Part shown: piece by piece, positions 44,208 to 53,170 of the stretch
How positions within the stretch are numbered: position 1 is the stretch's first letter
Layout of the letters: each line of letters starts with the position of its first letter
DNA from: Pseudomonas sp. ICMP22404
Lineage (GTDB): Bacteria; Pseudomonadota; Gammaproteobacteria; Pseudomonadales; Pseudomonadaceae
NCBI RefSeq assembly: GCF_006227205.1
Contig: NZ_VCNG01000004.1
Span: forward strand, 124,001 to 188,000
Direction of reading: 5' to 3'
Length of the DNA stretch: 64,000 nucleotides
Notes under the pieces: model-generated
Seen by the model: the letters and a program-made list of their open reading frames with translations, nothing else
Told to the model about the DNA's origin: nothing
The model's database searches: none
Made by a program: the position numbers and the translations under genes

Positions 44208-45458
44208 ATGACTTTTAGCCACATCGATGCCGACACTTTCGCGAAACGCTGCAACGCGGATGGCGAATTCCAGCTAGCCGCGCGCTACTGGCAAGGCGGC
44301 TTTCACCTCGTATCTGAACATGATCGCCTGAGCATAGTCGTCGAAAATGGCATTCTCTCGGCGGGCGACCCTGGCAGCGGCCCCCAGGTCATGACCCTGA
44401 GCGGGTTATGGGATGCCCTCCTCGCTGCGGTGCCACCGCGTTTCATGAACGATCTGCATACCCTGATCGATATAGGCCTGATCGCCTATACCGGAGATTC
44501 CGTGTTACTCGCCCAGTACTACCCTGCCCTGATGCGCGCGGTAGAACTGTTGCGCCCCTCAGACCCGCGCACCTTGCATCAGCCAAGCGAGCCCACTCGC
44601 AGCCATACGCAATTCGACTCGCCCATCGGTCACTACATCCACCTCAATATCGAGGATCAGGACTACCGCATCTATTACGAAGAGGCTGGCCAGGGCATCC
44701 CCCTCTTATTGCAGCACACCGCAGGCAGCCATGGATCACAGTGGCGACACCTCTTCGAGTGCAAGGAGATCACCGATCATTTCCATTTGATTGCCTATGA
44801 CCTGCCGTTCCATGGCAAGTCCATTCCTCCTGTCGGACCGAGGTGGTGGGCAGAGAAGTACAAACTGACCGCCTCGTTTGTCCGCGCCCTCCCCGTAGCC
44901 CTCAGTCGCGCGCTAAAACTCGACCGCCCGGCATTCATGGGCTGCTCCGTGGGAGGCGTACTGGCCCTGGATCTTGCTCGCTATCATTCGGAAGACTTCC
45001 GCGCAGTCATTTCTCTGGAGGGCGCGCTGAAGATCGACTATGACGTCGACAAGCTATTCGCGCTCTGGCACCCGCAGGTGAGCAATGAATACAAGGCACG
45101 GGCCATGAACGCACTGATGAGCCCCACCTCGCCAGAGGCTTACCGCAAGGAAACAGGCCAGGTCTATGCGGCAGGCTGGCCGCCCCTGTTCATTGGCGAC
45201 CTCAACTACTACATGGTTGAATACGACCTGCGTAGACAGGCCGGGCTGATCGACACCCGTAAAGTTGGAGTCCATATCCTGTCTGGCGAATACGATGCCA
45301 GCGGCACGGTTGAGGCCGGGAGGGAGGCCCATGAAGCCATTGCAGGTTCCACCTTCGTTGTCATGAGCGACGTTGGGCACTTCCCCATGAGTGAGAACCC
45401 AGAGAAGTTTCTAACGTACCTCCTGCCTGTGCTGGAGACGGTTCGCAACGAACGTTGA
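44208..45458 (+). CDS. Alpha/beta-hydrolase with a N-terminal extension
   Basis: A 416-residue protein with GAGAGG before the ATG. The hydrolase domain starts near residue 140; its nucleophile is Ser247 in GCSVGG, with probable partners Asp363 (SGEYDASGT) and His391 (SDVGHFPM). LLQHTAGSHGSQWRHL is the oxyanion-loop segment. The first 130 residues form a separate part I do not recognise. Family members cleave esters, thioesters or C-C bonds. It follows the LuxR regulator by 194 bp on the same strand. It could release an acid or alcohol from an ester substrate; not determined. Confidence 0.85.
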   Translation: MTFSHIDADTFAKRCNADGEFQLAARYWQGGFHLVSEHDRLSIVVENGILSAGDPGSGPQVMTLSGLWDALLAAVPPRFMNDLHTLIDIGLIAYTGDSVLLAQYYPALMRAVELLRPSDPRTLHQPSEPTRSHTQFDSPIGHYIHLNIEDQDYRIYYEEAGQGIPLLLQHTAGSHGSQWRHLFECKEITDHFHLIAYDLPFHGKSIPPVGPRWWAEKYKLTASFVRALPVALSRALKLDRPAFMGCSVGGVLALDLARYHSEDFRAVISLEGALKIDYDVDKLFALWHPQVSNEYKARAMNALMSPTSPEAYRKETGQVYAAGWPPLFIGDLNYYMVEYDLRRQAGLIDTRKVGVHILSGEYDASGTVEAGREAHEAIAGSTFVVMSDVGHFPMSENPEKFLTYLLPVLETVRNER

Positions 45459-45519
45459 ACGAAGCGACCTGGCTGTATTCAGCCAGATGCTTGCGGTGCC
45501 GCAGCCAACGCGAGCACTC

Positions 45520-45560
45520 GGTTACGCCACTGATCGCCCACGTGAGTCAGTGGCGTAACC
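45520..45560. terminator. Perfect 14-bp inverted repeat between convergent genes
   Basis: GGTTACGCCACTGA and its exact complement with a 13-base spacer, between the hydrolase stop (45458) and the SDR stop (45593). The position suits a bidirectional terminator, but there is no T run; it could instead be a binding site. Confidence 0.55.
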
Positions 45561-45592
45561 AACAAGAACAGAATGCCTGACCAACCCCTCTA

Positions 45593-46483
45593 TCAGTGCT
45601 GATTTCCCCCTAGGACATCCTGAAGCACGTTGTTGACGTCGAACTTCTCGCACCCCGGATAATAGGGCGCCTGCCGATCACATGCGGATGCGATTTCGGT
45701 CCAACGCTTTTCCGCGATACGCTTCAAGTGCGCGTGAGTCACAATGAGAAAGTCTCCTCGCTCGACACCTTCCAGCGCGTGTTGCGCTACTTCGCTGGCC
45801 TCCATGCCACGCTCGATCACGGCCTTGCCAACGGCTTTCATTTCCTCCGGCACGACCGTCGCGCCGAATTCCTTTGGCCGGTTGCGCTGGGCGTCCCAGA
45901 GATTCGACTTCAGCAACCCGGGGCACAAGACACTCACGCCTATGTTTGGCGGCAATTCGCTGCGCAGTACATCGGACATCCCGAGCACCGCATGTTTGGA
46001 CGCGGTATAGAACCCTTGTCCAGCGTGCGGTACTCCGATCGCATGTTCGGAAGCCGTATTGATGATGTGACCGCTCACGCCTGTCGCCAATAACCGCTTC
46101 ATGAAAACGGAACAGCCATTCCATACCCCGGTCACGTTCACGGAAAGTACCCACTGCAACTCTTCGGTGGTCGCCTCGAGCAGGCTTGACGAACTGGCCG
46201 CAACCCCGGCGTTATTGAAGACCAGTTCCACCTTCCCGAAACGCTGCCACGCGGCATCCGCCAATGCTTCAACCGACTCTCTGCGGCTGACGTCGCATGT
46301 CACCGCCAGCGCGTCCGGAGCGCCAGCCTGGAGCGCCTCCTGCGCAACACGTTCGGCCTGCTCGGTTTCAATATCGGCGACAGCAACTCGGCAACCGCGT
46401 TCAGCCAATGCCAAGACCAAGGCGCGGCCCAACCCACTGCCGCCACCAGTGATTACAGCGGTTTTTCCGGAGACGTCCATCAT
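45593..46483 (-). CDS. Short-chain dehydrogenase/reductase
   Basis: A 296-residue SDR with AAGGAGAAGC just before its ATG pair. TGGGSGLGRA (NAD site, about 12-21), VFNNAGVA, INTASE and YTASKHAV give the complete catalytic set. The C-terminal tail from about 240 is longer than classical SDRs and includes RIAEKRWTEIASACDRQAPYYP split by its Cys. It is the most distal gene of the leftward region that runs from the GST gene, 359 bp away, so it may have its own promoter. Substrate unknown; likely an alcohol or ketone of the pathway. Confidence 0.9.
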   Translation of the reverse strand: MMDVSGKTAVITGGGSGLGRALVLALAERGCRVAVADIETEQAERVAQEALQAGAPDALAVTCDVSRRESVEALADAAWQRFGKVELVFNNAGVAASSSSLLEATTEELQWVLSVNVTGVWNGCSVFMKRLLATGVSGHIINTASEHAIGVPHAGQGFYTASKHAVLGMSDVLRSELPPNIGVSVLCPGLLKSNLWDAQRNRPKEFGATVVPEEMKAVGKAVIERGMEASEVAQHALEGVERGDFLIVTHAHLKRIAEKRWTEIASACDRQAPYYPGCEKFDVNNVLQDVLGGNQH

Positions 46484-46842
46484 GCTTCTCCTTGTTCGGG
46501 TGTGTATTGGATCGACATGCCTACCCGCGCGTTGAACCCGCTGCTGCGCACGTACTGGGGCAATTCGTGAAGGTCGCTATCTCCTGGCTTCATTATTGTT
46601 TTTCTCCAATGGGACTAAGAGCATTGATAGGACGAGCGCCGGCCCTCGACGATGCGTTGACAGGCATGACGCCTTCGGAGCTTGTGATATAGCCGGGCCG
46701 GTGATCGTGGCGAACGGGCTCGTGGTGCAAGCGCATCAGATCGCTAGCGCCGTGCTCGGCGTTGCACCTCAATGAGATTCGTACAGTTTGACTGGCACGC
46801 CCCCTCCCCATATGGGAGGGAGCTTGAGGAAGGGAGTGGTTG
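46484..46842. other. Gap between GST and SDR genes
   Basis: 359 bp without a supported gene; contains hairpin copy 6 at its right end. Short frames here look like chance. Confidence 0.4.
46802..46820. repeat. GC hairpin family, copy 6
   Basis: CCCTCCC with GGGAGGG, loop CATAT, 23 bp beyond the GST stop (minus strand). Confidence 0.6.
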
Positions 46843-47538
46843 CTATGGCTTTGCCGGCGCGACGCGATCCACCCGTTCGGCCCAGCTGACAATATCAGGG
46901 TACTGTTTAATCGCGTCGACCACTTCTCGAGCATAGAGAAGGCAATTGAGCTGGGACAAAACGGCGATGTCCGCCAGCGAGATCGAATCGCCCACCAGCC
47001 ACTTCGACTGCTTCAACAAAGCGGCAATGGCCTTGAGATGACGCTGAACGTCCGCGACGACTTGTTGCTGTGTCTTTCGGCCGAGACCCTGTGCCGCAAC
47101 GAGCTGCTGGGAGCCGGCCAGAACGAGCGCCAGCGCTTGTTCTTCTGTCAGATGCTTGGGCAGCGTCGACATGATGGCTTTGATTGTATGGCGAGCATTG
47201 TGCTCCCAGGAAAGCCGCATCGTGATCTCATAGAAGTAGAGGCTCTCGTCCGCCCAGTCCTCGATGATGTGCATTTGCGCCGCCAGTATCGGGTCAGCCG
47301 GAATGAGCGGCCGCTGCGCAAACTTGTTGTCGAGATAATAAGCGATGTCCGTGGAGTCGCACACCGACACCCCGTCGTCATCGATTGCCGGGAACTTGCC
47401 GAATGGACTGACATGCTTCAACTCTTGCGCCTTGCTACGGTCCACTTCGTGGATTTGGTACTCGATACCTTTGTATCCGAGAATCCGGCGGACCTTTTCG
47501 CACAGGGGTGAAGATTCGAACTGGTAGATCGTTATCAT
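46843..47538 (-). CDS. Glutathione S-transferase family protein
   Basis: A 231-residue protein with CAGGAG before its ATG. The thioredoxin-like domain (1-80) includes SSPLCEKVRRILGYKG, and the cis-Pro/Ser-x-Asp region GKFPAIDDDGVSVCDSTDI. The C-terminal helical domain carries LADIAVLSQLNCL. The family detoxifies electrophiles or isomerises substrates with glutathione. In a catabolic cluster it may deal with reactive aldehydes or enoyl compounds. It begins 117 bp after the aldehyde dehydrogenase gene on the same strand. Confidence 0.88.
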   Translation of the reverse strand: MITIYQFESSPLCEKVRRILGYKGIEYQIHEVDRSKAQELKHVSPFGKFPAIDDDGVSVCDSTDIAYYLDNKFAQRPLIPADPILAAQMHIIEDWADESLYFYEITMRLSWEHNARHTIKAIMSTLPKHLTEEQALALVLAGSQQLVAAQGLGRKTQQQVVADVQRHLKAIAALLKQSKWLVGDSISLADIAVLSQLNCLLYAREVVDAIKQYPDIVSWAERVDRVAPAKP

Positions 47539-47655
47539 GCGTGCATCTCCTGTTGTGCAGTCGGTTCAAGTCGCTTTCGCGACCAAGACTGCTCGCCTGG
47601 CAGCTACCCGACGGGTGCTCGACACCCAAGTCGCGGCAGCTCGTTCGGGATCGCT

Positions 47656-49092
47656 TTAAATCAACTTCATCGTCACGTTCTTCAACTGCATGTAGTCATG
47701 CAGTGCCGCCATGCCCTTTTCACGGCCAATTCCGCTTTTCTTGTAGCCGCCCATCGGGGCCTCTACAGATCGCTCATGGAAGGTATTGATGAAGACGGTG
47801 CCGGCTTCCAGCTGCGCGGCAACACGATGGGCGCGACTGGCATCCTGGGTCCAGATGCCGGAGGCAAGGCCATACTCGCTATCGTTGGCGATGCCAATAG
47901 CCTCCTCTTCCGTATCGAACGGGATCAGCACCGCCACCGGCCCGAAAATCTCCTCGCGGACAATGCGCATTTCGGGCGTGACGTTGGTGTAGAGGGTGGG
48001 TTTGATGTACAGCCCCTGATCGAGACCTTCGCCCGTCGCCCTTTCGCCGCCGGCCAGGCAAGTGGCCCCTTCCTCCAGGGCGCTCTCGAAGAAGCCGAGG
48101 ATCTTGTCGAATTGCATTTTGTTGGCGATAGGCCCCAGCGTCGGGAAGTTCTTGTCCCGGCCGATCGGGAAGTTGGCTGCCGCGCCCGCGAGCATCTGCC
48201 CGAACTTCTCGTAGATGCTGCGCTGTACGAGGATGCGCGTGCCGGAAGTGCAGATCTGCCCGCTGTTGGCGACAAAGCCGAACAGCGCCATCGGAACTGC
48301 CGCTTCCAGCTTGGCGTCCTCGAACACGATGTTCGGTGATTTGCCGCCCAACTCCAGGGTCACCGGCATGATTTTTTCAGCGGCAATCGCACCGATGGCC
48401 TGACCAGCCCTTACTGAGCCGGTGAATGAAACCTTGCGTACCAGGGGATGGGCAACCAAGGGCGAGCCCACGCTGACGCCATCGCCCGTGACGACGTTCA
48501 GCACGCCTGGCGGAAGGCCCGCCTCGACGGCGAGACGCGCCATCTCTAAAGCGGTCAGCGATGTGAACTCGCTGGGCTTGAGCACCACCGTGTTACCCGC
48601 TGCCAGCGCGGGGGCAACACTGCGAGCCGCCTGGTTCAGAGGCCCGTTCCAAGGCGTGATCACACCGACAACACCATAGGGCTCGTATAGGTTGTAACAG
48701 AAGACCTCGGCACTGACGGGAATGGTGTCACCGTGGATGGAGGCCGCCAATCCACCGTAGTAATCGAAGAAGGTCGCCGACTCAGCGACAATCAGCGGAG
48801 CGATCTGAGACGGCATCCCCATCTCTGCGGACTCGAGTTGGCCGAGATGGGCGGCGTTGTCCGCGAGAGCCTGCGCAACGCGGCGCATGATCTTGCCCCT
48901 TTCCAGGGGGTTCATGGCGGCCCATTTCTTCCTGGCTGCTTCGGCAGCGCGGACGGCCTTGTCGACATCCTCCTGACAGCCCTGGGCAACCTGGGCGACA
49001 ACGGAACCATCTGCAGGGTTGGTGGAGTCAAAGTACAGCCCTGAAACAGGTGGTACGCTTTGACCATTGATGAACATGTCAAATCTTGTCAT
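47656..49092 (-). CDS. NAD(P)-dependent aldehyde dehydrogenase
   Basis: A 478-residue ALDH with a ribosome-binding site AAAGG before the ATG. Catalytic Cys281 in NSGQICTSG and Glu247 in LELGGKSPN are spaced 34 apart as in class members. VVGVITPWNGPL and the nucleotide-fold FTGSVRAGQ are also standard, and the tail GGYKKSGIGREKG is typical. It turns aldehydes to acids, and is the natural follow-on to the GMC and iron alcohol dehydrogenases. The gene lies after the acyl-CoA ligase gene on the same strand, with 166 bp and a GC hairpin between them. Confidence 0.95.
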   Translation of the reverse strand: MTRFDMFINGQSVPPVSGLYFDSTNPADGSVVAQVAQGCQEDVDKAVRAAEAARKKWAAMNPLERGKIMRRVAQALADNAAHLGQLESAEMGMPSQIAPLIVAESATFFDYYGGLAASIHGDTIPVSAEVFCYNLYEPYGVVGVITPWNGPLNQAARSVAPALAAGNTVVLKPSEFTSLTALEMARLAVEAGLPPGVLNVVTGDGVSVGSPLVAHPLVRKVSFTGSVRAGQAIGAIAAEKIMPVTLELGGKSPNIVFEDAKLEAAVPMALFGFVANSGQICTSGTRILVQRSIYEKFGQMLAGAAANFPIGRDKNFPTLGPIANKMQFDKILGFFESALEEGATCLAGGERATGEGLDQGLYIKPTLYTNVTPEMRIVREEIFGPVAVLIPFDTEEEAIGIANDSEYGLASGIWTQDASRAHRVAAQLEAGTVFINTFHERSVEAPMGGYKKSGIGREKGMAALHDYMQLKNVTMKLI

Positions 49093-49202
49093 GGGGGGGT
49101 TACCTTTCCGCTTGCCGTAAGTATGGCTCCAAAGCCGAGCGCTCGACCTTGTGTTGCCAGTTGCTCTAGCCGAGGGTAGGCCACGCTGGAGCGGCGTCCC
49201 CC

Positions 49203-49217
49203 CCTCCTCTCGGGAGG
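49203..49217. repeat. GC hairpin family, copy 7
   Basis: A short member: CCTCC with GGAGG, loop TCTCG, between the ligase stop and the aldehyde dehydrogenase start. Confidence 0.45.
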
Positions 49218-49258
49218 TCGCTTCACTGGGTTTGGCAGCAGGTAGGGTGCCAGGGCAC

Positions 49259-50818
49259 TCAGTTCACCTGCCGACCGCTTTGCGTCCAGAACGGTCTGCG
49301 AATCTCACGCTTGAGAATCTTGCCGGCCCCAGAAACCGGCAGGTTTTTTTCAAAGCTGTAGCTGCGCGGCACCTTGTAATTGGCGATCAGTTGCCTGCAG
49401 TGTAACCCGAGCTCCTCCCCCGAGCATGAATGGCCAGGCTTGAGCACGACTGCCGCATGCACCGACTCCCCCCACTCCTGGCTGGGTATGCCCACCACGG
49501 CACTCATGGCGACAGCAGGGTGTTTGTCCAGCGCTGCCTCGACCTCCAGCGAGTAAATGTTCTCGCCACCGCTGACGATCATGTCCTTGATTCGATCCAC
49601 GATGAAAATGAAACCGTCCTCATCCATGTAACCGCCATCCCCGGTGTGCATCCAGCCGCCTCGTAACGCCGCTTTGGTTTCTTCCGGGCGGTTCCAGTAA
49701 CCCAGCATGACCCCAGGACCCCGTGCGACGACCTCGCCGACCGTACCGGTTGGGACAGGCTGATCGTTTTCGTCGACGATACGGACTTCGCTGACCAGGT
49801 TTGGACGGCCCGCGGATGACAGTTTGTCAGTGCGTGAACGCCCTTGCGGGCTATGCCAGAAGGCAGGAAGCGTCATGATGACCGGCGACAGTTCGGTCAT
49901 GCCATAGGCCTGAGCAAAGCCCGCCCTGGGCAGGGCCTCCATGGCGCGCTCCAGGGTTGCCACACTGATGGGGGATGCACCGTAAAGAACGCTCCTGAGG
50001 GACACCAGGTTGTACTCCCTCAGGTTCGGGAAATTGATCAGCATCTGGATCATGGTGGGGACCAGCAGCACGTGCGTCACACTATGCTCCTGGATCGCCT
50101 GCAAAGCTCGCGCAGGATCAAAGGCCGGCACGATGACATTGGTTGCCGCCCCCATCAGGCTTGCGTTTAAAAACACACAATCAGCCACATGGAACATCGG
50201 TGCGACGTGCAGGGTAATCGCCGCCCGACAGACGATTTCCTCGGCAACGGCTGCCAACGCATTGCTGTACAGGTTGCCGTGCGAAAGCATCACCCCCTTG
50301 GGGAAGCCCGTGGTGCCTCCGGTATAGAACACTCCGGCAAGGTCATCACCGCAACTGCGCACATCGACAACCGGGGGGTGCTGCTCTATCAAGCGCTCGA
50401 AGGAAAACATATTGTCCGGCAGATCACCCTCGCCGCAGAAGATCACGGCCCGCAGGCATTTGGAACGCGTCAGCAGAGACGTCACCATCGGTGCGAAACA
50501 GTCGTCGACAATCAGCACCTGCGTCTCGCAGTCATCCAGCGAAAATGCGATCTCATCGGCAGCCCATCGGATGTTCACCGGGTTGACCACTGCGCCGGCC
50601 CAATAGATCCCATATAACGCCTCGACGTAGTGGTCGGAATTGAGCGCCAGGATCCCCACCCGATCGCCACGACCGACCCCGATCGAATGCAGTCCCGCGG
50701 CCAGTCTGGCTACACGTTCGGATAACTCGGCATAGGTCCGCTGGCGCTCACCGAAAATGGTCGCGATGACGTCGGGATATGCACTGGCGTTGCGGTGCAA
50801 GGCTTGGGTCAGATTCAT
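49259..50818 (-). CDS. AMP-forming acyl-CoA ligase 1
   Basis: The ATG at 50818 is chosen since AAGGAG lies 7 bp upstream; it gives 519 residues. Adenylate-forming motifs: YTGGTTGFPKGVMLSH, YGMTELSP, GGWMHTGDGGYMDEDGF, IVSGGENIYSLEVE and the catalytic Lys in GAGKILKREIR. It activates a carboxylic acid to its CoA ester with ATP. The sequence is of the medium/long-chain type. A second ligase is at 59880, so the cluster can activate two acids or two lengths. The gene is in the leftward run thiolase to SDR. Confidence 0.93.
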   Translation of the reverse strand: MNLTQALHRNASAYPDVIATIFGERQRTYAELSERVARLAAGLHSIGVGRGDRVGILALNSDHYVEALYGIYWAGAVVNPVNIRWAADEIAFSLDDCETQVLIVDDCFAPMVTSLLTRSKCLRAVIFCGEGDLPDNMFSFERLIEQHPPVVDVRSCGDDLAGVFYTGGTTGFPKGVMLSHGNLYSNALAAVAEEIVCRAAITLHVAPMFHVADCVFLNASLMGAATNVIVPAFDPARALQAIQEHSVTHVLLVPTMIQMLINFPNLREYNLVSLRSVLYGASPISVATLERAMEALPRAGFAQAYGMTELSPVIMTLPAFWHSPQGRSRTDKLSSAGRPNLVSEVRIVDENDQPVPTGTVGEVVARGPGVMLGYWNRPEETKAALRGGWMHTGDGGYMDEDGFIFIVDRIKDMIVSGGENIYSLEVEAALDKHPAVAMSAVVGIPSQEWGESVHAAVVLKPGHSCSGEELGLHCRQLIANYKVPRSYSFEKNLPVSGAGKILKREIRRPFWTQSGRQVN

Positions 50819-51044
50819 CTGCGTACTCCTTGAGCAGTCCATGGGCTCTACAACCCTGGTTCGATAGGTATGAACGAAGCTGGCAGCCTCTGTACGGTGG
50901 ACGTCGGACACATCAAGGGCGGGAGGGATCGCCTGGAGGCATGCGAAGCGAACACCACACGCAGCCTGAATGGGTTCTGCACCAGCACGCTGCCGACGGC
51001 CATATCCTGCTTAAGGGCAAGCTAACGGAGGCTGCATGTCCCTT

Positions 51045-51063
51045 CCCCTCCTGAGAGGAGGGG
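51045..51063. repeat. GC hairpin family, copy 8
   Basis: CCCCTCC with GGAGGGG, loop TGAGA, between the exporter stop and the ligase start. Confidence 0.55.
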
Positions 51064-51106
51064 GCGGTCGGACGCCCGCCCCGACCCGCACACAGAGCGG
51101 ATCGGT

Positions 51107-52312
51107 TCACTTGCGCCAGCGCTGGGCGATCTGTGCGCTCACCATTGCCAGAGTGGAAAACAACAGGTAACCCGCCGCGATGGGTAGCAGCGAGCCATCG
51201 AACAGTTGCCCCAGAAAGAAGCCGAGACAGGTACCCATGATGGTCATCAGAAAACCAATCACCGCCGACGCGGTACCGGCGACCGAGGCGACCGGCTCCA
51301 TGGCCAGCGCATAGAGATTGGGCAGGGTCAACCCGAACAGAAAAGTACTGACGGCCTGCAAGAGCACATATACCGGCAGGGAAACCCAGCCCAGACAGGC
51401 GCACAACAGGTACAAGACATTGACCGCCACGGCTGCGATCAGGGTGTGTTGCACGACAAAACGGAGCGTCAGACGCCTGAGCAACCAGGCATTGGCCAAC
51501 GCCGCCAACACCAGCATCGAGGCGATGAAGCCGAACAGCGGCGTGAACAAGTGCTCTGCGTGGAACAATTGACTGAACACCTGGTGCGACAGGCCGATGA
51601 AGGCGTAGTTGCTGGCAAGCGTCAGCCCCAGGACCAGGATGCAGGTGGCGGTCTTGCGCGTGGAGAAGATGATCGCCAGCGCGCCCCTGAAGGCACCCCA
51701 TGAGAATGGCCGCCTTCGCTCAGGATCAAGCGTCTCGCCCAAGCGCAGGGTGGCCCAGACAGCGACGGTCAGCCCCGCAGCCGCCAACAGCGCGAACATC
51801 CAGCGCCAACTGGCCAGGTCCAGAATCACCTGTCCAAGCAAGGGGGCGACGGCTGGAAACAGGCCGAAGACCAGGGTCACATAGGAGAGCGCACGCCCCA
51901 GATCCTGGCCAACATAACTGTCGCGAAGCATCGAGGTGCTGATGACCCGACCTGCGCCGCCACCAACCCCTTGGAGAAACCGGCCAGCCAGCATCACGGA
52001 AAAGTCAGTGGAAACCCCGGATAGCGCGCTGCCGAGGAGGAAGATCATCAAGCCGACGAGTAATGAGCCTTTGCGACCGAAGCTGTCCGACAACGGACCG
52101 AAAACCAACTGTGAGGTACCGAAGCCGATCAGGTAGGCACTGATGACGGCCTGGCTGTGGGAGATATCCGTGAGGCGCAGGTCGTTACCGATCTGTGTCA
52201 ACCCAGGCAAAACGATGTAGGTCGAGAGCGCACCTATGGCCGTGGCCACCGAAACGAACAGGACAAACTCGTTGAACCTCATGCGGCGGGGAGCAGGTTC
52301 GTTCTCCAGCAT
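51107..52312 (-). CDS. MFS transporter, Bcr/CflA drug-exporter type
   Basis: A 401-residue, 12-helix membrane protein. The ATG at 52312 is used; the frame one codon earlier is a TTG. FGPLSDSFGRKGSLLVG is the MFS motif A between helices 2 and 3, and GRFLQGVGGGAGRV is typical of the 12-helix drug:H+ antiporters. The family exports drugs and small metabolites. In this catabolic region it may export a toxic intermediate or work as an importer, which the sequence cannot tell. It stands 75 bp downstream of the SDR gene, same strand. Confidence 0.9.
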   Translation of the reverse strand: MLENEPAPRRMRFNEFVLFVSVATAIGALSTYIVLPGLTQIGNDLRLTDISHSQAVISAYLIGFGTSQLVFGPLSDSFGRKGSLLVGLMIFLLGSALSGVSTDFSVMLAGRFLQGVGGGAGRVISTSMLRDSYVGQDLGRALSYVTLVFGLFPAVAPLLGQVILDLASWRWMFALLAAAGLTVAVWATLRLGETLDPERRRPFSWGAFRGALAIIFSTRKTATCILVLGLTLASNYAFIGLSHQVFSQLFHAEHLFTPLFGFIASMLVLAALANAWLLRRLTLRFVVQHTLIAAVAVNVLYLLCACLGWVSLPVYVLLQAVSTFLFGLTLPNLYALAMEPVASVAGTASAVIGFLMTIMGTCLGFFLGQLFDGSLLPIAAGYLLFSTLAMVSAQIAQRWRK

Positions 52313-52390
52313 CAACGGTATCTCTTCATGCGACGGGGCTCTGACGTCCAGGGGCTGCCAGCCCCCGTCCGTGGTAACGGCTGCGCAGCC

Positions 52391-53158
52391 TTACTTGGGC
52401 TGCATCCGGATACCGGCGTCGAGCCGGATACATTCGCCGTTCAGATATCCATTCTCGACGATGAACTGCGCCAGATGGGCGACCTCGTCAGGCCGACCGA
52501 GTCGCTGCGGGTACAGCGGGCTAGCGGCCAGGGCCTGTACCGCCGGCTCCGGCAGTGAGTCGAACATCGGTGTGTGAATCAACCCAGGCACGATGGTATT
52601 GACCCGAATGGCATAACGGGCAAGGTCACGGGCAACCGGCAAGGTCATGGCGACCACCCCACCCTTGGAAGCGCTGTAGGCGGCCTGACCAATCTGCCCC
52701 TCATAGGCGGCAATGGAGGCGGTGTTGATGATGACACCACGATCGCCGCCCGTATCCGGTTCATTCCTGGCCATTTCCACGGCCGCCAGGCGCAATACAT
52801 TGAAGGTGCCGACCAGGTTGACGTCGATGACCTTCTGGAAGGATGACAATGGAAAAGCCCCTTCCTGAGAGACCGTCTTGAGTGCTACGGCAATGCCGGC
52901 GAAGTTGCAGCACACATGAATGGCACCGAAACGCTTGAGCACTCCCCCGATGGCAGACTGCACCGATGCCTCATCGGCGACATTGACTTGGGCATAGATG
53001 ACCTTCTCACCAAGTTCCAACGCCAGGGCCTGACCCGCGTCGTCGTTCATGTCGAAGATCGCCACATTGGCACCCAGCGCGACAAAGCGGCGCACAGTCG
53101 CAGCACCAAGACCGGAGGCGCCACCGGTGACGATTGCCGTCTTGTTGTTGATGTCCAT
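52391..53158 (-). CDS. HSD10-like 3-hydroxy(-2-methyl)acyl-CoA dehydrogenase (SDR)
   Basis: A 255-residue SDR with TGGASGLGAATV (NAD site), CCNFAGIA, and INTASIAAYEGQIGQAAYSA holding Ser and Tyr, followed by SKGG. Its length and sequence style match the type-10 17-beta-hydroxysteroid dehydrogenase, which in mitochondria oxidises 3-hydroxy-2-methylbutyryl-CoA. This suits beta-oxidation of 2-methyl-branched acyl-CoA in the cluster. Its start lies 12 bp beyond the stop of the acyl-CoA dehydrogenase, so the two are in one operon. Confidence 0.87.
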   Translation of the reverse strand: MDINNKTAIVTGGASGLGAATVRRFVALGANVAIFDMNDDAGQALALELGEKVIYAQVNVADEASVQSAIGGVLKRFGAIHVCCNFAGIAVALKTVSQEGAFPLSSFQKVIDVNLVGTFNVLRLAAVEMARNEPDTGGDRGVIINTASIAAYEGQIGQAAYSASKGGVVAMTLPVARDLARYAIRVNTIVPGLIHTPMFDSLPEPAVQALAASPLYPQRLGRPDEVAHLAQFIVENGYLNGECIRLDAGIRMQPK

Positions 53159-53170
53159 TTTTCTACCTCA

